A DNA stretch of 64,000 nucleotides from Hydractinia symbiolongicarpus. Lineage: Eukaryota; Cnidaria; Hydrozoa; Anthoathecata; Hydractiniidae. The position numbers and the translations under genes are program-made. Below, piece by piece: positions 49,560-60,015 of this stretch (positions within the stretch are counted from its first letter, which is position 1; the number at the start of each line of letters is the position of its first letter). Below the pieces are notes generated by a model. The model saw only the letters and a list, made by a program, of their open reading frames with translations, was not told the DNA's origin and did no database searches. The DNA lies in contig NC_079886.1 of the NCBI RefSeq assembly GCF_029227915.1, positions 10,561,501 to 10,625,500 on the forward strand, given 5' to 3'.

Positions 49560-50130
49560 AAATGGTGGGTATGTAACAATTTTCAGGATATTACCAGAAA
49601 AGATGTACAAAATAAACAATGAAATCAACAGCCTTTATCAATCACTGAAGTTTACTATTCAAGAGGAAATCAATAAGTTGATTTCGTTCCTAGATATAAA
49701 AATATTACACGATTAGAAAATTCTCTAAGCTTAATGTGTCTACAAAAATAATTGACACATAATCGATTATGAATTTCCATGCTTTAGTGCCCCTTACGTA
49801 CATGAAACCCGTCGTTTTTTGTTAATACATCCAACACGAGAAAAAGACGATGGTGTTTGCACAATAGAGCGGCGAAGAAGCAACAGAAAAATTCGAAAAG
49901 GCGACAGAAAATAGGCAGGTGTAGCAGTGTAAAGATTTAGTCACATGTTAGGAAACCTGAAAATAGCATTGCTATTACAAGCGCCACCTGTTATTATTAC
50001 ACTGCGGGACAAGGTCGTTTACCGTATTATTTGCCCATGCTGTAATGCATGCTATATCGACAAGCACATTTACGTTCCTGAAACAGAGAATATTGGCGAA
50101 GAAGTACTCCTGCTTAGTGGCGTCAGTATT
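49560..50130 (+). mobile_element. Penelope-like retroelement remnant (RT tail plus GIY-YIG fragment)
   Basis: Around 49590-49700 one frame gives KFTIQEEINKLISFLDIKI, matching the (I)KFTxExE...LPFLDV segment of Penelope-like reverse transcriptases. After a disrupted stretch, 49945-50172 gives LLLQAPPVIITLRDKVVYRI followed by ICPCCNACYID, the start of the GIY-YIG nuclease region (VVYxIxCPxCNxxYIGxT) of such elements. The order RT then GIY-YIG is that of Penelope-like elements. Many stops intervene; dead. Confidence 0.68.
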
Positions 50131-50189
50131 TTTGCAATCCTCAACACCTATATTATGATGCTCGCTACATAAATTGTAGAATCGAGTAG

Positions 50190-50275
50190 AAATAGGCGAA
50201 TTCCTGTCTATTTTTGACGGACGAATTCCCGCCTATGTTTCGACGGACAAATTCCTGCCTATTTTTTAACAGGTA
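50190..50275. repeat. Minisatellite, about 28-bp unit
   Basis: Three units around GACGGACGAATTCCCGCCTA (near 50196, 50226 and 50254), with the forms AATTCCTGTCTATTTTTG, AATTCCCGCCTATGTTTC and AATTCCTGCCTATTTTTT. Confidence 0.8.
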
Positions 50276-50699
50276 TTTAATGATATTGAAAGCGTTACAT
50301 ATCAACGACACCTAATCAAGCCTAACAATAAAGATGGATGCAGCTGTCGTTCGTTTAAATATTGAATTTGTTTACAGTATTAGGTATTTTTATGCTATTC
50401 CGTGCTTTTAAGAAAACAGACATTGAATCAATGCTTCTTTTCATTATTGGCCTAAAAATCATGTCCAATACACCTTATTATAACCCTCAAGACTTTTAAG
50501 TCTTTCCATATTTTGCGATAAAATGTTAGAATTTATTTCAGTTTCATATTCGATTTTGTATATACCTTTTCTGAACAGGTGAAAAGCTTTGTGTGTGAGC
50601 CCTAAACAAAAGAATATATTATGTTTCGAAAAACGTATAAATATTTTAGCAATAGGAGTTTTAAAAATATGGTTATAGCACAATCTTTTCCTTCCGTAC

Positions 50700-50860
50700 A
50701 TGAAACCATTTTCACATACCCAACAATCACTTCCAATTACACAGAACACAGAGAAATAACCGAGTGGGGGAAGGTGTGCTATTAGATTGACAACTCAACG
50801 ATAGACTAATCTGCTTTGTCATCTATCCCATTTCATTTGAGTTAATTCTGTTAATTCTTC
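50700..50860. repeat. Dispersed repeat copy B (GAGAATTAAACGAGTGGGG family)
   Basis: The most diverged of three copies: CAATCACTTCCAATTACACA, then GAGAAATAACCGAGTGGGGG, then CAACGATAGACTAATCTGC and TTTGTCATCT. Confidence 0.65.
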
Positions 50861-50879
50861 TAATATCAGATAAACTAAT

Positions 50880-51165
50880 CGCCTGTCCTTTATATACTGA
50901 ATTTCAAGTGTCTTGCTACTGCGATACTATTTTGCGCAGAGATGGAGAGATGGTTATTATTAAATACAAACCGGTTGCCCTTGGATAAATCCACGTGGTC
51001 GCCTGTTATATATCGCATTTCTTGTGTCTCGCTTCTTGCGGTAACATTTTTGCGCAAAGACAGACAGACGACGGTTAATTGCATTTCGTGATTCCGTAGC
51101 ACGGCGTTTTTCTTGCAAACAGACAGACAGAATAGGACTATTATTATTATAGATAGAAAGTGCAC
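50880..51165. repeat. AGCCCGTG-family repeat array
   Basis: Two to three decayed units: CTGTCCTTTATATACTGAAT, ATAAATCCACGTGGTCGCCT, CGCATTTCTTGTGTCTCGCT and terminal CAGACAGACAG runs, followed by ATTATTATTATAG. A further fragment lies at about 51780-51870. Confidence 0.75.
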
Positions 51166-51588
51166 AAAATGGTATGCAGTATAAAAATATTACTCTTTTT
51201 AATTAAGAGAAACTGCTTAGCGGGCAAATTTTTCGCAGGGAAATTACTGTTGAAGCTTTCTAATAAGCAGACAAGTAATTACCGGATATGGCTTTAGCGG
51301 ACAACAGCAAATATAATTGAGTAAATAGGAAAAGCAACCAAAACCTTGATACAGCTAAAATAAAAAAAAGAGACACTGTTTGTTTAGTGTTCAGCCGAAA
51401 AAGTTAAAAAATAAGAGGTTTTTACAGATTTCTTTACACCAACGTTCAAAATATAACATTAATTTTTTTTTTGACCGTTTTGATTCTTCCAGCTTACCAG
51501 TTTATAGCTTTCGCTAACAGCAGCCACTCTTCAGAAATTCCGCTAGTATTAATAGCTATATACGGTGTCAACTTTAAACTAGGTCTCC

Positions 51589-51606
51589 CCTTGGAGGCCT
51601 CCAAGG
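51589..51606. repeat. Perfect 18-bp palindrome
   Basis: CCTTGGAGGCCTCCAAGG is its own reverse complement. The same CTTGGAGG word forms the stem of a hairpin 330 bp downstream. Confidence 0.8.
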
Positions 51607-51938
51607 TCTCCCAGTGCTGTTCTATTTTCCTCTAAAATTAGCTGTGTTTTATAAATGTTATTGTAAATATCACATGTGATTTTTTAAAGTGAAAGAAAGA
51701 ATTTAACATGCTGAACGTTAAACGATAATAAGAATGACCGACATGTTTACTTATTTTGAGGATCAGATTTTGAAACGACGCACATAGTCAGGCATCCCTT
51801 TTTCGTGCATTTTTAGCACGAAAATGGTTGCGTAACAGACAGATGATGACTATTATTAGAAAGTAGATATTTTAAAATGATTCAACGCAGAGTTTATAGA
51901 ATTACCTCACCTTAGTCAACATTTCATTTGTATTCAAC

Positions 51939-51972
51939 CTTGGAGGAAAGAATACGGATTCTTTCCTCCAAG
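51939..51972. repeat. Hairpin with perfect 15-bp stem
   Basis: CTTGGAGGAAAGAAT, loop ACGG, then the exact reverse complement. It lies about 690 bp upstream of paralogue 2. Confidence 0.8.
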
Positions 51973-52277
51973 ATTCAACAAACCCTTTATATATTATATA
52001 AAATCATAGCTACATATTTAATTAAATGTCACATTTTTACTTCAATTCAGTTTTACCAATAACATACATACGATACTACATATATTCAGTTTCTTCCCCT
52101 TTAAAAGAATAGGAAAGGTTGCGCAATTAATTAAAAGGATTTTGATATCAATGCACATGAAATTTTTTATAAACTTGAAGATGAATTCAAAAATATTGAT
52201 TCCTAACAAATGCGATGAGTATTCTGTTAATTTTTCAAACAAGATAAGGTTTTCATTTTTCATCTAGGAAATATGGT

Positions 52278-52300
52278 AACGGAAGCTACATTTCCGGGAT
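52278..52300. promoter_or_regulatory. Conserved upstream block shared by paralogues 2 and 3
   Basis: ACGGAAGCTACATTTCCGGG is identical at 52279 and 56715, about 385 and 340 bp before the two start codons, in flanks that are otherwise only partly alike. It contains TTCCGG, an ETS-type core, on both strands. A regulatory role is inferred from conservation only. Confidence 0.45.
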
Positions 52301-52523
52301 ATAATTTGAAAAAAATTATACCTAATTACTGGAAATTAATGAGACGATTAACAAGCCTCAAATTAAAACATGCTAATTGAAACGTCGGGCTACCTAAAAC
52401 CGCACATAATAAGAGACGGAAACAAAGTTTAAAAATCTAAAAGATGATAAATAGGTTGTTTGCCAACGAAAGATGATTTTTATTTCTTATATAACAAAGG
52501 CGTTGACCTCAATTAGGAAATGG

Positions 52524-52567
52524 CGCCAATTATTGAGTATAAATACGCCAATTATTGAGTATAAATA
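52524..52567 (+). promoter_or_regulatory. Duplicated core promoter (CCAAT plus TATA) of paralogue 2
   Basis: A 22-bp unit with CGCCAATTATTGAG followed by TATAAATA occurs twice in exact tandem (52524-52545 and 52546-52567). It gives two CCAAT-like and two TATA elements about 95-125 bp before the ATG at 52662. Paralogue 3 has a single equivalent at about 56942-56964. Confidence 0.7.
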
Positions 52568-52661
52568 AAGGGGATAGTTTGGTTTATCAGTGCATCTCAG
52601 GACAGAGTGGACAAAAGATTGAAACATAACAAGGGGAAGAAAAACATCACTCAAAACAGCC

Positions 52662-53543
52662 ATGGACGTCTATTATTTAGTAACTGTCGTTGCTATAATG
52701 TTTCTGCAACCTACGGAAGGCTCGTCATGCTTACCTGGTCAGAAAGGATTTTACTGTGCAGAAGATTTAAGCAGTTATCATTTTTGTAAATCAAAAAATC
52801 TCAGCAACTCAGTCACATGTCCAACAGGAACCAGATGTACTTGTTATTTTGGTCAAGAATGCGAAGTACCCACATCATCAATTTGTCGAGACAATGTGTC
52901 GCCATTTCCAGCAAATGAAAGTTTTTACTGGCGATTCTCCGGAATAAGAGAAGCTGCTTCAGGACCAATAAGCATAGTTGAAGGGGAAGTGAGGCAGGAT
53001 TTTAATAAGCAAATGTTTATTCAAGAAGAAGTAATAAACGGTTCCACTTTTTTCGACATTATTCGACCAGATGCAACAGGAACAGTTTGCAGGGTATGTT
53101 TTTCCACATTTTTTCAGGAAGCAAAATATTCACTTCCTTACTTTTAAGTGCTAATCTTTTTCATATTTATTGATGTATTTTCTTCTTTTGTTTTATAGTA
53201 TACCGGGAACAATGAAGCAGAAGTCTGCAGGAAGACTGTTCTTCCCGAGTTTAGAAGTTTTTTGTTCAATCTTGGCCAATTGTTGTTTTCACCGACAACA
53301 GTAGAACGAAAAAAGGACAAAGAAGTTGTTCAAGATTGGTCTGGTATTGCAATGGGGATAACAGAAACTTGGCGTTTAAAATTTACTTCGAAAAACGATC
53401 AAGTAGAGCCGTTACAGAGAAATACAACATTTCAATTCCCAGGTTCGACATCATTTTTCTTCAGACGTATTTTAAATGGTGAAGAATTTATCACAGGACC
53501 ACAGGATGAATCATTTTTTACTGTTCCAGCTTTCTGTATATAA
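52662..53543 (+). CDS. Secreted Cys-rich plus ependymin-related protein, paralogue 2
   Basis: Exon 1 is 52662-53093 and exon 2 is 53199-53543, with a GTATGT donor, a TTTTATAG acceptor and phase 0; 258 residues. Signal peptide MDVYYLVTVVAIMFLQPTEG. The Cys module has eight cysteines at 23, 32, 42, 53, 59, 61, 67 and 75 (spacing CBM14-like). Then comes an ependymin-related domain: IVEGEVRQDFNKQMFIQEE, FFDIIRPDATGTVC, a second Cys at 154, TETWRLKFTSKNDQVEPLQ, and the C-terminal ESFFTVPAFC with Cys257 one residue from the end. Sequons at NES, NGS and NTT. I chose the ATG at 52662 because an earlier ATG at 52607 is out of frame and lacks a signal peptide. Intron only 105 bp. Likely an extracellular or secretory-granule protein. 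Confidence 0.85.
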
Positions 53544-55280
53544 ATATTGAACACGATTATTTTCTGCTTTCTATATATTTTGTAAATATTTGTATAAACC
53601 GAAAGAATTTTTTTTTTGCAAACTTCAAGTGTTTTTGACTTTACAATGTGAAGATGTTTCTGACTTGCGTGAAAGGTAACGTTAAATCTCTTTAAAAGCA
53701 TGAATGACTTTGAAAAAATGTTTTTTTTAAAACATATAAGCCCAAAAAAAAATAATCTCTGTCACTTAGAGTGGGAATGCAACCATCAAAATTGCTTCTT
53801 TAATTTTAGCGAAGATTTGCTGTGCTTTGCTCGTTTAGCTCTTTCTTAAACAACACCCTATATTAAAAAAAAGCAACTTCAGGATGTGACAATTACATTT
53901 GTTTACTTAAACAAGATGCATTTATAGTTAACGGAAGGTTTGGATTAATAATCAATTTATGTCCTTATTACTGCAATTATGTCTTATTATTAGCCATTAA
54001 ATTGTCAAACATGGCTAGTGAGTTTGTAGTTAGAATTCCACTTGTTTTTCGTTTGAAATTCTTTAATTATATTTTTAGTCGTTATGGGGACAGGCTTTTT
54101 TAAATAAAAAAATTGGCAAGACTTTCTCGTCTGAGTTACGTAAGCGTTTTCCTCATGACAGGTTAAAATGATTATGGCCAAATTTACGAATTTTTCGCCC
54201 CCACATTGCACAAAATTGAAATGACGCAGGTTCAATGATGACAGAAAACTTTCGTAACTGGATACGATGAACGATGTAGGAAATTACTATCTTATGTGGT
54301 CTGCTTTTGGAAGGTTGATATCTTTATTATTAATAAATCGTGTATTTCTGTCTTTTTTCGAGGATTTTAGGAGCTGTAGAGTTGTTCCAAAAAAAACCCA
54401 GATAACAATAATAATGTGAACCTTTTATTACTGGTTCAGTATCGTTTTTATAGTAATTAAAAACCAAAAAGCTAAAAAAATAAGAAAAAGAAGGAAATCA
54501 TTTCTAAAAATTTTTTATAATAAAAATCCTAGTAAAAACCCTGTTTTTCGCTCGTTACTTCTCTCCAGAAAGCAATTTAAGGAGGAATTTTCTGGGGATG
54601 TTCGCTAGCTAATTAGAAGAACATACGTTTGAAAATACTTATTTCACTTGATCAGTCCGCTTTTTGGTGTTTTTGTTAATTAGAGAGAATATTGAGTCAC
54701 TGTGATTTTCTTTATCTTTACCAGTCTTATGAGACATTAATTTATTTCTTCTATTGTGTAAAATTAGTATGTGAAAATGCAATAAAAGAGTTGTGGTTGT
54801 AGGAAAAAAGTATATCAGCCAAGATTTTAAACTAGAAATTAACGAAGTAAAAACATAAGCCAAAAGAAACGATTTTTTTTTAAACATTTCTAACCAACAT
54901 TTTCTTGTTTAAATAGTAATTTTTCTACCATCCACACAACATTTTTATGCAGAGGGTTGTTTTAAATGAATGCACTCCAATATAGCATTTCAATTTTTGC
55001 TTACAAATGAAAAGCGATTTCACGTGTGAAAATCTGTTTTAAAAATTACTGTAATTTTAAATAATTTGTCTAGTTTAATGAAAAATTCTTTGCGATGTTT
55101 TACAACATCAGGAAGAAATATATATATGTTCACAACAGACATGTAATAGTTTTTGCTTCTAGTATCCTAATTTATATTGGTGGTATTATCCAAATAAATA
55201 CAACTTCTTCGTTAAAGTTTGTCATTTTGTTTTTAATGGTCACGCGATGGCATTTTCTTTTTTAAAAACGAACAGAAGGA
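53544..55280. other. Intergenic, nothing recognised
   Basis: AT-rich. Frames at 53432-53701, 54005-54235 and 54639-54887 (-) have no signature; the first is antisense to exon 2 of paralogue 2. Confidence 0.5.
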
Positions 55281-55284
55281 GGAA

Positions 55285-55690
55285 AGAATTTTAGGGAAGA
55301 AATTTTTTGCAGGTGGATAATGTTAAGAATTCGCAAAATTTTATGATTTGTCGATATGATTTGCAAACATTTCTTCACGCAAAATATGCCAAAGTCCGCT
55401 ATTCGCAAAAATTAATTCCCGCGATAAAAACCTTTAAAATTGCCAAATTCGTAATAATTGCGAAGATCGGAGATAACTCACGCGAATATATCTCCTTAAC
55501 CATACTAATCCAATACAATCACGCTATTCACATTTTGGGATTTAAATAGTTTTCTTTTTCTCACTACTAGTGTTTGCATCATTACTCATTTTCCCTCTTT
55601 TTATTTGCGGAAATTAATTCGTGAGAAAAAATTGTAAACATTTCATTCGCTAAAACATCTTCCCGCAAAAATGCTTGAGGTAAAAAGCAA
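55285..55690. repeat. Dispersed repeat rich in TTCGC/GCGAA words
   Basis: Contains AAGAATTCGCAAAATTTTAT, TCGCAAAAATTAATTCCCGC, AATTCGTAATAATTGCG and later CGGAAATTAATTCGTGAG in both orientations. Related to segments near 10405, 14090 and 16300, and perhaps a foldback element. Confidence 0.5.
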
Positions 55691-55814
55691 CTGTCACGTA
55701 TGATTTCAAAAATGGATGTACATCTAACATGATAGAAAGTCGTGCATGATCCTGCATACAAGTCATGACCCTCCCAAAACGTCAATACATTGCATGCATA
55801 CACCAAAACCACTT

Positions 55815-55945
55815 TTACATTCCTTCAAATCACTTGTAATTATGCAGAACATACCAGAGAATTAAACGCGTGGGGGGGGGTCAGCCTTACGTCTACTATC
55901 AGATTGTTCACTTAGTCTAACGATAAGATCATCTGCTTCGTCATG
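55815..55945. repeat. Dispersed repeat copy C (GAGAATTAAACGAGTGGGG family)
   Basis: CCTTCAAATCACTTGTAATT, ACCAGAGAATTAAACGCGTG, GGTCAGCCTTACGTCTACTA and AACGATAAGATCATCTGCTT closely match copy A at 45255. Confidence 0.75.
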
Positions 55946-57052
55946 TAGCACACGACTTTGAATTTATTTTGTATCTAATTTAGCATCAATTTTCTAATCT
56001 TCAATAAGTTACGGGTCAATGGAACAGTTGGTGATGTTTTCTGATAGAAAATGTCATGCAATGTTTATAAAAAGTTTAAAACAATTAGTTAGCAGCTAGC
56101 TCTCACAAGAATTTCAAAGACTGCAATTAAAAAATTGTTCCATAAGTTGTGCTTTTGTATGATGTCACTCCCCCCTCTCTCTCCCTCTTCCCCTCGTTTC
56201 ACCACCTCAATGTGAAACGAGATCGGAAAGTAAAGAATGTATATAACAAATGTCAACCTTGTATTTGGTGAGAAAAACAGGGTGGGGAGGAAGGACGAAG
56301 GAGGGCAGGGATGGCAGTAACAGAAAATAAAAACAGTATTGTGAAAAATATAGGTCTATTTCTGTAAATAATGATTTTTAATAACAAAATAACGTATTCA
56401 GCATGATAAGCTTTGTACAGGAAAAGACTGTGGTTTTTTAATCATCATTTTAATCAATCATTTTTAATCATCATCTAACGAATATCTCTGCCACATCTAG
56501 AGGCTGTCCAATCAACTAAAAGGTTTATGCTGTTGTGATTTTTTGTTTGAAAACGTTTTTATTGAAAATATTTTATCTTTCTTCTTAATTCCAAAAGAAG
56601 AACACATTAAAAGTGTTTCGGGTAAAAATTCAGCTATTTCAGAGAAAACGTAGCCTTAAACTTTTTTTAATGCATGTTTTGTTGGTTTCATATGCAAGAA
56701 AAAGTAATATGATAACGGAAGCTACATTTCCGGGATGAAGTTTATAGAAAAATTCTAACTAATTACTGGAAATTATTACTATGGTTGTGAAACCACTAGT
56801 TAAAACACACTGATCTAAGCCTTTGGAAACGAAACCTCACACACCAGCACGTAATAAGAAGAGGAAACAAATGATGAATCAGTTAATAAGGTAACCTGAT
56901 CCTTAACAAATAAAAGGGCGTTGACCTCAATTAGGATATGGCGCCAATTTTTGAGTATATATATGAAGGGAAAATGTTTGATTTGCCAGTGAACAGAGTG
57001 GACAAAATATTGAAACATAACAAGGGGAAGAAAAACATCACTTAAAACAGCC
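55946..57052. other. Upstream region of paralogue 3
   Basis: Contains a CT-rich tract with a perfect 10-bp hairpin stem (CTCGTTTCAC, 56193-56221), the conserved block at 56714-56736 and a single TATA element (TATATATA at 56956) preceded by GCGCCAATTTTTGAG, about 90 bp before the ATG. Confidence 0.55.
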
Positions 57053-58073
57053 ATGGACGTCTATTATTTAGTAACTGTCGTTGCTATAATGTTTCTGCAA
57101 CCTACGGATGGCTCGTCATGCTTACCTGGTCAGAAAGGATTTTACTGTGCAGAAGATTTAAGCAGTTATCATTTTTGTAAATCAAAAAATCTCAGCAACT
57201 CAGTCACATGTCCAACAGGAACGAGATGTACTTGTTATTTTGGTCAAGAATGCGAAGTACCCACATCATCAATTTGTCGAGACAATGTGTCGCCATTTCC
57301 AGCAAATGAAAGTTTTTACTGGCGATATTCTGGAGTTAGAGAATTTGCTTCAGGATCAATAAGCATAGTTGAAGGGGAAGTGAGACAGGATTTTAATAAG
57401 CAAATGTTTATTCAGAAAGACGTAATAAACGGCTCCACGTTTTTCGACATTATTCGACCAAATGCAACAGGAACAATTTGCAGGGTATGTTTTTCCCTAT
57501 TTTACATGAGACAGAACTAATCTATGTTGTATCCTGTATATAGTAATCGGCCACCGTATATTTATATATGTTTTGAGTTGCACGTTGTAGATTATAAGAC
57601 AAAGATATAATTTGTTATCAATGTGTTATTTATAAATATCTGTATGAATCTAAGTGATTCTAATACACAAGAAACTATAATTAATATTTTATTTTATTTT
57701 TATTAACGCATTTAACTTAATTTTACAGTATATTGGACTCGATGTAATACAATCCTGCACGAAGTCTATACTTCCTGAGTTTAGAAGTTTCTTGTCCAAT
57801 CTTCGTCAATTGTTATTCTCACCGACGACAGTAGAACAAAAGAAGGACAAAGAGGTTGTTCAAGATTGGTCAGCTATTGACATGGCGATAACAGAAACTT
57901 GGCGTTTAAAATTTACTTCGAAAAACGATCAAGTAGAACCGTTACAGAGAAATACAACATTTCAATTTCCAGGCTCGACATCATTTTTCTTCAGACGTAT
58001 TTTAAATGGTGAAGAATTTATCACAGGACCACAAGATGAATCGTTTTTTACTGTTCCAAGTTTTTGTCCATAA
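57053..58073 (+). CDS. Secreted Cys-rich plus ependymin-related protein, paralogue 3
   Basis: Exon 1 is 57053-57484 and exon 2 is 57729-58073; phase 0; 258 residues. Nearly identical to paralogue 2 in signal peptide, cysteine module and the last 85 residues. It differs in small patches: RYSGVREFASGSIS against RFSGIREAASGPIS, and the start of exon 2 (YIGLDVIQSCTKSI against YTGNNEAEVCRKTV). Its 244-bp intron is unrelated to the 105-bp intron of paralogue 2. The second half of the intron, exon 2 and 1.9 kb downstream are tandemly duplicated, so the transcript has two possible terminal exons (57729 or 60121) encoding the same protein. Confidence 0.85.
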
Positions 58074-60007
58074 TCTAATCGATCGCAACAGAACATCGAA
58101 AACACTTTTTATAGGCTATAACAAAAATATGTTTTTTTTTCTCTTTGTATGATAAATTCTGTCTCATGTAAATATTTATAAAAGTTGAAAAAAAAAAATG
58201 AAATAGAAAAAGTACATATTTTTATGTCCACTATGGTTACTTTCTAAGCTTCGGAATTCTTAAGTTTAATTAACCATAAGTAGTTATAAAGAATGGTAAA
58301 AGGATTTTTCATATGGAGTATGGAATGTTTTAAAAATCTTAAAAATACATAAATTGCATCACGTTCAGGTGTTCTAGTCCATTTTACAAAATTTCCTGCT
58401 CCTAGAGTTGATCACTTAATTGCAAAGACTTTTAAAATAATTTTGTTTTCACTTTTTTTGTTGTTTTTGACATGTTAATTCTCCCTTTTTGCTTCATTAT
58501 AGTCGCCCAAAGATTGAGAAGAAATGATATAGTATCATTTAATTATTGATTGAACGCTCCGGGGCATATTATTTCATAGGCTTGTTCAAATTATATCAAA
58601 CTTGGCACACTAATACTTCGTCACAAAAGAAGAAAAATAGCAAAATTTTTCTTTACATAGATAGTATGAAAAATTACCAAAAATTGCCCGAAAATACGGG
58701 TTTTTCCGATTTTCGGGTAAAATCTAAAAAAATCAGGAAATCGGATTAATCACGTGTCCAAAACATGGAAAATGATTCTTCTTGGTAAAACAAAGTAGTG
58801 TTGTAAGTTTCAAGTTCTAAGGATAATCCTAACAAGAGTTATTATAATTTCCCCATTATATGGGTTTCATAGAGATTTGTAGGAGTTGTTTCGAGTAATA
58901 GCCAATATCAAAGCCTCTGACAGACATAAGACCTAAAAATGTGGCATGCAGGTGTCTAATAGATAAATATTGAAACTCAGTAAGTATCAAAAGCCATGCA
59001 GCGGTAGTTAACGAGTTATTAAAAAGAACGTCAGGGGTGGGCGGATGCAGATTTGATATATGGCTTTATGCATTCATTTTATGCATAGATAACTTTCTAT
59101 CAACGTTGTTGGGTTTGTATTATATTTTTTCATAATTCATGTTCAAATACAGTTGATTTCCATGTTTGTTTCATGTTATCCTATGTTGTATCATATTAGC
59201 CTATATTTGTTTCTTGTTGTACCATATTTGTTTCATGTTGGTCCATTATTGTTTTATGTTAGTCCATATTTGTTCCATACTGCCTCATGTTGCCCCATGT
59301 TTATTTTTGTACAGCTGTTCTGTAAATTATCAGTTTCATTTATGTATTTATTAGTCGAAGTCTTTTATAATTTAGTCTTTATATAGTGTATTCATTAGGG
59401 ATTTATAGTATAATGCACCTTGTGTTAATTACCATATATAAGCTTTGATAAGTTCACAAAACTTGCATATAGACTTTAGTGAGTTCAGTTGTTTTAACTT
59501 CAAATGTAAAGCCATTTCTCAAGTATTAAATCACTTCTCAAAACAGTTACTTTGATAAATAACATATTAATAAAATTTTAGGTAAAATATTATTATAATC
59601 TATATGTCAAAGTTTATATTAACTACAATATCATTAGCTAACCAGTATATTTGGCCAGCTGGTAAAATATTTATATTTCTTTCTTTTTTGTTTAACCTTT
59701 CTTAAATATTTGTGAGTTTTATGTTAAATTATACTCTTTGTTTAGTTTGAACCTTCCCTCATGTACTTTGTACTTGTTGAATGTTACAAATACATCTCAA
59801 TCTGGTAAAAAGTGTTGGTTATATTAAAAACCTGATGTTGTGATTGTGCATTTGGAAAATACACATGCATTTTAGTAGATTGAAAATATAAACAACAGAC
59901 TACAGTAATATAGGAAATTCCTTAAAAGAGATATTCACTTAAAATTGGCGAAATTTCAAAGCTCTGGTCAAATGATAAAGCCGTTTTTATCCGAACTTAA
60001 AACTAAA
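57624..60007 (+). repeat. Tandem segmental duplication, copy 1
   Basis: Offset of 2392 bp to copy 2. Starts inside the paralogue 3 intron (TGTTATTTATAAATATCTGT) and ends at GAACTTAAAACTAAA. The short open frames 58546-58749 and 59153-59386 repeat in copy 2 with a single residue change and are not genes. Confidence 0.95.
59153..59305. repeat. Degenerate minisatellite of about 18-20 bp units
   Basis: Repeats of the kind CATATTTGTTTCATGTTGGTC, varying between units. A copy lies at 61545-61697 in the second duplicate. The overlapping open frames are repeat translations. Confidence 0.75.
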
Positions 60008-60015
60008 CTTAAAAC

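Noticed and set aside
52607-52789. Plus-strand ORF starting upstream of paralogue 2
   Set aside because: Out of frame with the conserved protein, without signal peptide, and absent as a conserved protein from the other paralogues.
58546-58749. 67-codon ORF present identically at 60938-61141
   Set aside because: It repeats only because the whole 2392-bp segment is duplicated; it overlaps a dispersed repeat also found at 36357 and lacks gene signals.
59153-59386. Phe/Leu/Cys-rich ORFs resembling a membrane protein
   Set aside because: Translation of a degenerate minisatellite (CATATTTGTTTCATGTTGG type).
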